Part shown: positions 24,801 through 36,800 of the stretch, piece after piece | Position numbering within the stretch: the first letter of the stretch is position 1 | Layout of the letters: the number at the start of each line of letters is the position of its first letter | Source: Anolis sagrei | Lineage: Eukaryota > Chordata > Lepidosauria > Squamata > Anolidae | NCBI RefSeq assembly: GCF_037176765.1 | Contig: NC_090034.1 | Location: forward strand, 23,599,375 to 23,663,374 | Reading direction: 5' to 3' | Length of the DNA stretch: 64,000 nt | The notes under the pieces: generated by a model | Databases searched by the model: none | Seen by the model: only the letters and a program-made list of their open reading frames with translations | What the model was told of the DNA's origin: nothing | Made by a program: the position numbers and the translations under genes

Positions 24801-27800
24801 TGATGCAGCCTAGAATCTCATTGGCTTTTTAGCTGCTGCATCATTGTTGATTTATGATCAACTTGTGATCTACTAAGACGCCTAGATCCCTTCTACATGT
24901 ACTATTGTCAAGCCATGTACACCCAGCCTATATCTTTGCATGATTTTTTCCGAAGTGCCATACCAGTTGAAATTTATTTTGCTTTGGGCCAGCTCTTCAG
25001 ATAATTTTAAATTTTCATTCTGGCCTCCTAATTTAATGCCACCTGCAAGTTTGATAAGTGTGTCCTTTCTTCCATCATGCATTTAGAAAAAAGATTGAAT
25101 AGCATTGGGGCCAAAATGAAGAGGACTAATCCATGACATGGTGTCAACAAAAATTACTTTATTAAAACCTGTTGCATTTCGATCTGGTGTAAAGGTCTGT
25201 CCCCATGCGCCCCCCCCCCCCCCCCCCGGCGGAACATTGTCATTCTGAACTCTTTTGTAGTAATAATTGCATTTCACATAATTCTTTAGGTCTTGATAAT
25301 ACAGAACTCAGGTATGTTACTTTGTTACTTTAAAACAGTGGTTCCCAACCCTTTTTCGACCAGGGACTACTTGACCAGGGACCACTCTACAATGTTAGCA
25401 CCAAAAGGATTATGAACCAGTTTTTGGTCAACTTTAGATTCAATTTGGTTATTTGGGGTGCTGATTCAGAAAATTGCATTGGATATACCACATCAACTCT
25501 AGTTTCTGATACAGAACATATGCCATCCAGTAGTCACCATCTACTCACCCATAGTAAACCATATTTAATAATTTAGAGCTGATGTAATAGTAGAAATCTT
25601 TCATGGGTAGTCAGTGTCTCCCAACATCCCTGTTGCCTCGGCACTAAAAGAGGGTTTTGCAAGACCAGTTGCTCTTGTTGCCACATGCAGTTTTCTGAAT
25701 CAGCACCCCAAATAACACAAAGAACAGGCCTAAAAATAAAGACACCAAGGCTTCCAGGTGCTACATGGAATGGCTCCGCTCAGGGGGAGGGAGGAGGAGA
25801 AGGAGAAGCGCAGTCAGGAGGCTCTCCTCCTGACACCCCCATTGCCTTGGCACTATAAGAGGGCCAGTTGCTCTCGTTGCAGCGGTGTAGTAATGATGAG
25901 GCCACTGGTGGCCCACAGATCACAGGTTGGGAACCACAGCTCTAAACTGTACTCTTATTTGAAATGAAGCTCGTTTTTAAGTCTGCAGTTTTCTTTATTT
26001 TTGTTCTGTTTCCTGACTATCTATTCACAAAACTTTTTAAACTATTGCTACAATTTTAATGACATGTGACTTCTTCTTAATACCATGGTACAATCATTAG
26101 GGAGTATATGGCATTTGTTTTGTGTTATAAAAAGGTGGAGATAATAGTGGGGCCTCATCTGGCAACTCTTCGGGAATCCTCCCCAGCAACCTAGCTGGCA
26201 GTTCAAAATCAGCTGCCAGGAACCTGAGCTCCTCAGCTGGAGAAAAAGAAGAAGGCAAGAAAGTCAGACGTCAGTGGGAATCCTGGAGTACAGAGGATAA
26301 GAATACTTTCTTTGAGGGTCTCTATGAGGTGAGTGTGTTCAGGAGTTCATTGTTGCCATGTCCTCAAGCAGTGTGTTCCAAAGATGTGCATGGTCAACAG
26401 CAGACATGGGCAAACTTGGGCCCTCCAAGTGTTTTGGACTTCCACAATTCCTAACAGCCAGTAGGCTGTTAGGAATTGTGGAAGTTGAAGTCCAAAACAC
26501 CTGGAGGGTCCAGGTTTGCCCATGCTTGCGACAGCATTTATCTCAAATGTATTTAAATGTTTTTAGTCATCTGAGGTGAATAGGACAATTCCCCAATGCT
26601 GCGGAACATTCCACATTTTGAATTGAATGGAATAATACATCCTGCTCTTATAAAGCCCATAAACAATTGTTCCCAGAGCTTCAAATTACTTAACTTCTGT
26701 CTGATTTTCGAACAGTTGACATGTATAGCTATTTTTAGTAGACATTCTGAAGCCACAACTAAATCCTGCAAGCCTTTCGGTAACTGCAGAATTTTATCAA
26801 TTATTTCAAATAGGCATTAAATCATCCAATAGGTATGAAAATGAGACATCTAGCTCTCTTATACATTCTTGCTTATTCCTACTAGACTCTTGCCCATCAC
26901 TTGTTTACATTTGCCTTTTCAGCATGGAAAAGACTTTGAAGCCATTCAGAACAACATTGCCCTGAAATATAAAAAGAAGAGCAAGCCAGCAAGCATGGTG
27001 AAAAACAAGGAGCAGGTTCGCCATTTCTACTATCGCACCTGGCACAAAATTTCCAAATACATTGACTTTGATAATGGTGAGCACTTTTACACTTGATGTA
27101 GCTATACAACAATGATATTCTAAGGTTGCTCATGGAAAAAGTTACTCCTAAGAGCATGTCCCTCAGTATGGTCTTCATAGTAAAGGTTTGATTGATGCCT
27201 GAAGGTGACACCATGCAGAAATCCCATTGTACTCTATGATGGAGGGAAAGTGCAATATAAATTGAATCAATGCTTGAAAGTAAGAGGCAATCACTCAGCA
27301 GTGCATCAAACTAGTATGTCCCATTTGCACCCCTTTCTGCAACCCAGGTGACATCCTTATGGTCGGCCAAAACAAATTACAGGATTGCTGAAACTAGTGC
27401 AATGAACCAATAAAGATACTTTGCACTCTAGATTCTGCTTCCAACACAATTGATTTTGTATCTAAGTACAGTGGACCCTTTGGATCTGCAGATGCCCTCC
27501 AAAAACAGATGATCACATCCCATATTATTAAATGGTGGTGATTTGTGTGCAGATGCATCAGCACAAACATTCTTCATATTGCTAGCAGATCATGTATGGT
27601 ACAGGACAATAGCAGACGGTGGAGTCCATTGCACTGAACTGAAAGAGAGAGACCAGCAGGGTTTGCAAAGGCGAAGCAAGCTAGTTGCTTCCATAAATTC
27701 CAGGTCAAAGTTTTCATACTTCTTTTATTGTTGTCCAGGCTGTTGGGAGTTGTAGTTTAAATTGTATAGAAGGTGTCATGTTAAGTACATATTCCAATGA

Positions 27801-30800
27801 ATGCATGATCAGATGCCCACACTAATTTGACAAATGCTATCATTGTGATTATTTATTTTAGCTTTTTAACTTTGTCATAACATCCTTTCACTTATAGGTG
27901 ACCAAGAAATACCTCAAAATTGAATAAAATAGCATTTGAAATTCAAGTTACTTAAATATAATATCCAAAATAACAAGGAAATAATCAAAAATCCTAAATA
28001 GATAACTTGCAGTCCCATCTGAGATTATTATTGTATGATTCTGATCCCAGAAAACATCCCTTTTGTATTAATTACAGAAAAATCTCTTGATTTACCATGA
28101 ACCTTTTGAAACAATGGTTGATTTCTATCTTGTTCTCTAAAAATTCCTAAATAATGATTTTTATCTTGTTCTCTAAAAATTCCTAAATAAGAAAGTCTTA
28201 GCTTTCTGTTGATGCAACCAGAGTGTTTCTTTTTCCTTTAACATTTGTGGTTTCATCTTCCTCCCCCCCCCCCCCCCCCCAGTCTTTTCTCAAGGGCTGA
28301 AAAAATCATCCCTGGAGCTCTATGGCTTAATTTGTTATGGAGAGCTAAGGAAGAAAATTGGGGGCTGTAAGTATCAGAGTTTTTCATTCGCAAGACATTC
28401 ACAAAATGTTAGGTGTTCTCAGTGTTCTTAAGGAAAACTACCTAGTGCTTTGTGGCTATTTCCCAAGATGTTTGTGATAACTTTAAGTGAGCTTTAGGTA
28501 TTTTTTCCGTAGGCATTCTGATTGCTTTGTGTATGGAAATTTCCAAGTTACTCCTTTGTTGACTATTTTTTTTGGGGGGGGGTGGTTTTGTTGTTGTTTG
28601 TTTTTGCAAAATATAGCACTATTAAAGAATGCACAGAGGAGAAAAAAATATATAAACCACACAAGGGGGCCTCTGTTATTTTGTTCATATTATTCTGCTT
28701 GCCTAACAAACGGCTGATACATTGCATGTATGTACAAAATCCCACACATGTACAAATCAGGCTACTAAATGCCAGACAGCCTTTCTTAATCAACAGGTAT
28801 TTATGGGTATCAGAAAGGAGAGGTTGGGTGGAGGTTTGTAAAAGCCACCTTCTCCTGCTACTCCTCCAAACATTTCCCAAAGCTTTCCCCTCAGAGATGG
28901 AGGAGAAGAAGATGTTGCCTTCATGTTGAGGATGTGGCTGCTTTTCTTCCCTTCTGGAACAGTGGGAATTTCCTGCGCACAACTAATTGATGTCCCAATT
29001 AGGGTTGCTAGGCATCTGTTGTTGAAGGGTTGGAAAGCTTTGCAGGCAGTCCCTGAGTTACAAACATCTAACTCCTAGTTACAAATGGGGTGAGACAACA
29101 GGAAGTGAGGGGAAATCTACCCCTAGAAAGAGAAATTCACTCTGGTGACAATTATCACTGGGAAAAGGGTCTCCATTGAAGCTTTTATCACCAATCCTTG
29201 TTTCCACAACAAGCCAAATTTCTTAAAATCCAATTCTCACAGGGACAGAAAGTGGAGTGAAATCCTTGGCACAGACAGTAAAATCAACACCTCAGGGGTG
29301 TTAACCCTTCTCTATTTTGTTTGTTTTTGTTAAAAATGTAATACATATGTCTGGCTGCTGATGACACGATAAATAAAATAACCCTTCTCTATGCAATATA
29401 AAGTTTTGTATAGATTACCTTGGGTACCCGACATTGCCCAAGTTATTTCAAAAAGTCCTTTTTGAAATTGTACAAAATGCATAAGGTTGTGAATTAACTA
29501 TAACTGACATCATGCCAGGTTGACCCCTTGAAATTCCATCAGTACTTAAAGTTTGTTATGTTAGGCAAGTTTGCTCTAGATGCATCATCAGTGGGTTTCA
29601 GTGTGCTCTCTGGCTGTAGGGTAAACTACAACTCCCATCATGGTGAGTCAGTTCCCTCAAACCCCTCCAGCAAGTTGAGTTAGTCATGGGGGTTCTGTGT
29701 TCTAAATATGGTCAGGTCCATCATTGGTGGAGGTCACAGTTTCTCTTTTTTTGAGTGAACTACAACTCCCAGAAAGGAAGGCCAGTTCCCCCCAACCCCT
29801 CTAGTAATCAAAATTCAACATATCAAGTATGTTTGCCAAGTTTGGGAGCTTATAGATGACTGGAGTTACACTTAAAAATATCCTTGTTCCAACTTACAAA
29901 CAAACCTACAGAACCTAAGGACTGCCTGTATTACGTTCATAGGAAGTTAGGTGAAGTCCTAAAGTTCTCTGCAATATTTTTTTTCAACTAACCAGGCAGG
30001 CCAAATTCTTACTGCTCTAAGTTGTAGGGTTTTGCAGATCTGTTACAGATCTGTTACAGATTGTAGAATTAAGAAATGTGTCACAGTAACTTGTAACCCG
30101 CAAGATTTTTTTTTAGGCCTGATAAATCACTAAAGAATTTTCTTCCAATGCTCCCTTGTTTTGTAAGGGTGCTAGTGGGGTATACCTATTACATTAGCAG
30201 AAAACTAGAAGTAGGTAAAAGTCACCATAGCTTCTCTGCTTTAGCAGATATTTCAGAGTGTATTCCCAGCCACAACCTGTTCTTAAAATCATCTAAGTAC
30301 CTTGGATCTGTCCTAAACTCTATGGATTCCATCTCACCTCAATCAAAGAATGGAGCATTGGATACTGACAGTGAAAGGCCACAATCTCCCCTTTCTTCTC
30401 CTCTTTTTGTATTTCTAAAATCCTTCAAAAATTCTTCTTGTAGGATTTTCATTGAAATGCTCTGTCCTTAAGAATCACCACTGTCCAATAATAAAGATCA
30501 AATCTAGACATTATTACCTTTCCCAAAACATGCAATTCTTCAACCTTGCCCATGTTTTATTCTTCATTTTATTTAAAGGTATGGATGACAAAAATGCAGC
30601 TAAACTCAATGAGCTTATCCAAGTTGGGTAAGTAATTTCTCTTCTAAAAAATATAAACAGTATATAATTGCTATCTTTTGAAATGTTTTATTATATCAGT
30701 TCATCAGCTGTTCAAGACAGGAGTCTGTCCTCCTGGATTTGTCAGTTCATAAACTAGGGTAATGCAAGTTGCAAAAAAGTTTAATTATTATATATACTCA

Positions 30801-33800
30801 AGTATAAGCCCGCCCAAAAATAATGCAAGGCACTTAATTTTACCACACAAAAAAACCTGGGAAAATGTATTTACTCGAGTATAAGCCAAGGGTGGGAAAT
30901 GCAGCAGCTACTGGCAAATTTCAAAATAAAAATAGATACCAATAAAATGACATTAATTGAGGCATCATTAGGTTAAATGTTTTGGAATATTTACATAAAA
31001 CTGGAATTTAAGATAAGACTGTCCAACTCTGATTAAATCATTATTCTAACCTTCTTCAATGTCAATGTGCTTACGTATCCTTCCAATAATAATAAAGTAA
31101 AATAATGACTGTAATAATAATCATCATCATCATCATCATGGAGTAAAATAATGGAGGTGTAATAATAACGGTAATAATAGAGCGGAATAATACATGTAAT
31201 CATCATCATCATAAAGTAAAATATTGTAAAGGTAATAAGGTTAAGGTAAAGGTTGTCCCCTGACATTAAGTCCAGTCATGTCTGACTCTGGGGTGTGGTG
31301 CTCATCTCCATTTCTAAGCCGAAGAGCCGGCGTTGTCCATAGACACCTCCAAGTTCATGTGGCCGGCATGACTGCAAGGTAATAATAATAGTAATAAATA
31401 GAGAAAATTAATAAATGTAATAAAAATAATCTTAATAACAGTAAAATAATAAATAACATTGACTTGAATATAAGCTGATGGGGGCATTTTCAGCCTAAAA
31501 AAGGGCTGAAAAACTCAAATATATATGGTAATTCCAGCTCAGTGCAATAAGTGTAATGATTGAAGGACTGGCAATCTGGACGACGAAACTGGATCACGAT
31601 TTTAGTCAAGAGATGAATTGGATTGTTTATTGATATATGTATTGTGGATTATGTTTTTATGCTTTTAAACTGTATACTGTTGTTTGTTATAAGTTGTTGT
31701 AAACCGCGTTGAGTCGCCGGCTAGGCTGAGAAACGGCGGTATACAAGTATAGCAAATAAATAAATAAATAAATAAAATGTATCTATTTTACATAGATTTT
31801 GGGGACAAACATTCTCCTGAAGCACCTGAAAAATGTTTTATTTTCTGTTGTTTTGTTTGAATTCATATTTGGCAGTCTTCAGTTAATTCCTTTTTCTACT
31901 TCATATGTTTTAAAAACATTATGCTACTGAGACAACTGGGTGGTTTAAAAATCTACAAGATATTGTATAATACTTCTTTTGTAGTTTTGAAGCCCAGATA
32001 AACCATGCAACATCCAAATGTTTTATTGACTTTTGCATAAAGCCTATATGAAATTTTTTTGGAGAGCTGCTGTTCCACTGATGCCCCAACTGTTCCACTC
32101 TTTCCTAGAGCAACAACTGTGCGCTACAAAGGGAGGAATCTTCGTATCAAAGCCCCGATGTGCAGGGCTCTGAAGAAGCTCTGTGATCCAGACGGTACGT
32201 AAGAGACCGTAGCAGAAGCAAAACAGGCTGGAATTAATTGTAGGAAAAGAGCAAAGTGTATTGCCTGGCCTGTTCCCACAGTATGTTGTATGAATATGTT
32301 CTGATCATGTTCTGAATGGATCTGCACAAGATTTAGTACACTCCACTTATCACTTGGCTGCTGAGCATGTATCTCCAGTTTGTAGGTGCTGTGCAGCTGG
32401 CAAAAGTGGATCAAGAGGTAGCATAGCGGACCAAACTCAAAGGGGGCTCACCAATGGTTCCTCTTCATCCTGGAAAGAAGTGACTAGTGGAGTTCTGCAG
32501 GGTTCAGCCCTGGGTCTTTCAGGGCTGAACAACATCATTATTAATGACATAGATGAAGGCTTAGAGGGCATGCTGATCAAGTTTGCCGATGGTACCAAAT
32601 TAAGAGGGCTATCTTAATAGTCAAGAAGTCAGGATCAGAATCCAAAATGGCCATAACAGATTGGAGAACTGATTGTTGAAAACCAACAAAATGAATTTCA
32701 AAAAGGACATATGTAAACCACTATACTTAGGCAGCTTACAAATGTTAATTTGCCCCCAGGCTTATAATCTACACAACAAACATATGATACCATACATAAG
32801 ACATGTGGTTGTGTCTTGCCTCATTCCCATTCAAGTGCCAGCAGAATGGCAATTGAAAGTTTTATCACATGCCGGCATAATCATAGCTGGATTTGTATTG
32901 CAAGAAAATCTGTGCCATATGAAATTAGAATATGTCTTCTGTCTGCGACAGTTTTTTGCATCATAATTACTGCTATGGCCGTTATTATTGAGACTATTAC
33001 TATTGTATCTAAAAATAAAATCAGCCTTTTCTCTCTGATGTCCTCCTGGCATTAAGGACTACAACTCTGTTCATGTTGGCTGGAGCTGATTAAGGTGCAA
33101 GCAAAATCTCCGAAGGACATGACGTTGTTGATTTACACTGTCCTAGAGATCCCTGCAATGTGTATGGACATCCTGAAAGTAGAAATCTTGGGACATGAAC
33201 ACATTTGTTTGTCAGGTTCCTGTTTTCCTGTTGGAAAATTTTTGGCCCTCTTGAACACATCAAATGCAATTTCTCTGTGTCTTCAGCTTCCCTTATGAGC
33301 CTGTTACTGTGCAGCACATCCTTGGAGCAGCTTCAAGCATTGTCTCTACTTCTTTCCTCCCAGGGATTAGCGATGAGGAGGATCAAAAGCCGGTGCGTCT
33401 CCCCCTGAAAGTCCCTGTGGAGCTGCAGCCGCGAAATAATCATGCGTGGGCCCGTGTGCAGAGCCTGGCCCAGAACCCACGTCTCAGGTATCCTGAAATG
33501 AGATGCTAGATATGGACAGAGAGCTCCAAACCTGAACCTAAAATTGGTTTCATAATTGCAAACAGATTAATAAAGAGTCTGTAAGTTGGACAGCAGTATT
33601 AGGATTTAATTTCTACAGCCTTTGAATCATTCTGTCCACTATTAGCAAAAATCTGGTCACTGTTCTAGGTTGTTAAAGGTAAAGGTTTCCCTTGACATTA
33701 AGTCTAGTCATGACTGACTCTGGGGGGTGGTACTCATCTCCATTTCTAAGCCGAAGAGGCAGCATTGTCCGTAGACACCTCCAAGGTCATATGGCCAGCA

Positions 33801-36800
33801 TGACTGCATAGAGTGCCATTACCTTCCTGTAGAAGTGGTACCTATTCATCTACTCAAATTTGCATGTTTTCGAACTGCTGTGTTGGCAGAAATTGGGGCT
33901 AACAGTGGGAGCTCACCACTCCCCAGATTCAAACCACCAACCTTTTAATCACAAGTTCAGCAGCTCAAGGGTGTAACCCACTGCGCCACTGGGGGCTCCT
34001 CTACATTGTTAGTGAGATACTATTTGCTCACTCCTTCATTTTATCCTTCCTTACATGACTTGCCAGGATGATTGTGGAGCTGCACCGTAAAGTATCCAGC
34101 CTCATTGAATTCCTGAAGCAGAAATGGGCTCTTCACGAAGTCCGCATTGTATCCTCCTTGTTGTCGTCATCCTTAGTTGGTGTATGTTGTCTTGGGGGGG
34201 GGGGGGAGGCATTTTATGTATTTATAAGATATACAAAAAGGTGTGTGACATTTGAAAAATTTCAAAACAAGAAACAATAAATTAAACAAGCAAAATTTTA
34301 AATTAAGAAAAAAGACATAAATAAAACTGACGTAAGCTTCTCAATTGTGTCCATCTGAAAGATTTTTATTGGAATGAAAAAAAAACATGCTTAGGATTTG
34401 CATTCTTTTGTATTAAACACCATTTTCTAAATCCTGTAACAAATGGGTTTGATACATTTTGGTAGTTTAATCTGTGCATAATATTCTACTCCTAACCAAA
34501 AATGTGATGCCACATATAGCTCATTTTTTATTGGAGGGGCGGGATTTGATCCCTTTTGGAAACAAACTCCACAATTGGGAAACCTTTGACATGACTGGCA
34601 ATTTAATTAGAGTTATCGGGCTTTCATGGCCAAAATCACTGGGTTGATGTGAGTTTTCTTGGCTGTATGACCACGTTCTAGAAGCATTCCCTGCTGACGT
34701 TTCACCCACATCTATGGCAGGCATCCTCAGAGGTTGTGAGGATGCCTGCCATAGATGTGGGCGAAAGGTCAGTAGGGAATGCTTCTGGAACGTGGTCATA
34801 CAGCCAAGAAAACTCACAGCAACCTAATCATTAGAGTTCTTGAAGCTTGGCATTTCTTATGCACTTCTTTCCCCTTATTTTAGAATTAGCTGTATGGTGG
34901 CTAAAATGCCACTTAATTTTTTCATGAGTTTACCTTTACAAAGAATTTATTTACATTAAAAGTTGATACGTGTGTCTAGTAGGGGAGTACATTATAGATA
35001 AATTCCCTGTCCTATTTTAACGTTGTTGCATTCCTTAACCCCTTGCAATTAGCGTAAAACACTTGCAGAAAGGCAGCTACAAGACTCCAATAGTTGTGAA
35101 GCAAGCGACAACTATTCGGAAGAGAAGGTGGTGCTCCATCTCTTTCCAGGCGAGAATTGCACGCTTACACCCCTCCCTGGAGTTGCCAGGGTTGTACACT
35201 CCAAAGCCTTCTGTACGGTGCACTGGCAGGAATCTGGCAGGTATAAGCAGAATGCAAAGGACTCTCATTTGCTGCCACCTGCTCAGATTCTAGGCATCCA
35301 GAGCGGTCAAGGGACAGCCAGAGGGCATGTGAAATACCCACGGGGGACAGATGCTAAGGGTGGGACCCGAACGGAGAGCACTACAGAAGCAAGTAGAAAC
35401 ACTCAATCTGTATCGGACACTACTGTGAATCCCGAAGACTGCTCCCTGGAAGCTGGCCTTCTGGAACGAGTGTCCCCAAGTATCAGTGTTACAAACAGTT
35501 TTGATAATAAGTCGTCTTCCGGACTTCAAGACCCAGGTCCAAGTCTTGATAAATCAGTTGCCCCAGTCCATTGTGTTGAAGACGGGGAGATGCCGGCTGT
35601 TGCTTTAGCAAGTAGTTTCCCCTCTGATGGCACGAACTGTGATTGTGGCACTCTGCCCCCCGACTTAGAAGAACTGTCTCTCCTTGACCCTTTTCCCCGG
35701 TACATGAAATCTTGCCAGGACCTCATTGTCCCAGATAAGTGTCTTTGCACAGACAAAGCGAATGGGAACGCTGTTGCCTTGCCAAGGACCAGTCCTCCTG
35801 GAAAGTTTCTACCTGGTATCTCGGAGGCTGGCAGCCTTAGTCCCACCCAACCGACAAGAGGCATGATGGCCTCGCCTAGCAGTCTGTCCACATCTGAAAC
35901 TCAGGCCTCGAACTGCTGTGGACCACAAGCAGGGATGGGTGCTAAAGAGCTGCCTGATTCAGTAACGGAGGACTTGCAGGAGAAGCTTGGCTCCTCTCTC
36001 CTACCGCCGCCATCATCTCAGGGACACCTGGTCACCAAGACTCTCAAGGATGACCCTAGCCGCCTCGCACAGCAGGTCAGAGAAGAGGGCTGGAGCTTAC
36101 GGACCTCTGAGAGCCTTACCTTGGCTGAAGTCTACCTCATGATGGGCAAGCCAAACAAGTTGCAGCTGGAGTACGACTGGCTGGTTGCCCTTGGGCCAGA
36201 AACCCAGGAGTCCAGGGAACAGGTGCCCATCTCCAAATCTGTCCAGCCTCCGGCCACTTGTCACAAACAAAAGCTCCTCAGTTGCCTCATAAAACTCATT
36301 TCCACTGAAGTTAATCCCAAACCGGTAAGTATAACTGGAGCTTGTACTCAGGATCACTGCTTTCCAGTCATGGCTGCCCCCAAGATGCTTTATTATCAGG
36401 AATGAAGGGCCAAAATGAGCTCCCCCATCCTTAGTAAAAAAGCTGTCAACTGAACCTGCTTGAAGAGTAGTGGTAGGGTAATGTCCTCCATGGCTCTTGT
36501 TGCCTGAAGTTCTAGCCTTATCCTAATACTTTTGCTTCTAGGGAACATAATAGGAATACAAATGTTGATGTTTGTATCTATTTATGGTTTTATGTCCCAG
36601 CATTGAATCTTTGACATATTTATGTTGTGCTCCTTCCTGAGTCCCCTGCAGGGTGAAAAGGGTGGAATATAAATCTTCTATATATATAAAAAGAGAAAGG
36701 GCGTCCAATGGGACAGCAAAACTCAAAAAAACCCAGACGAAAATTTACCAAATTTACCATGCACATACCTCAACCCACAAGGTATGCACAAATCGATTCA

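Noticed and set aside
28563-28982. 139-residue minus-strand open frame
   Set aside because: Overlaps homopolymer-rich intron DNA on both strands. No recognisable domain.
35128-36405. Long open frame that could be taken as a separate 425-residue gene
   Set aside because: It is the large CRAMP1 exon 35053-36324 plus a few intron codons. The sequence matches the CRAMP1 family and splice sites bound it.
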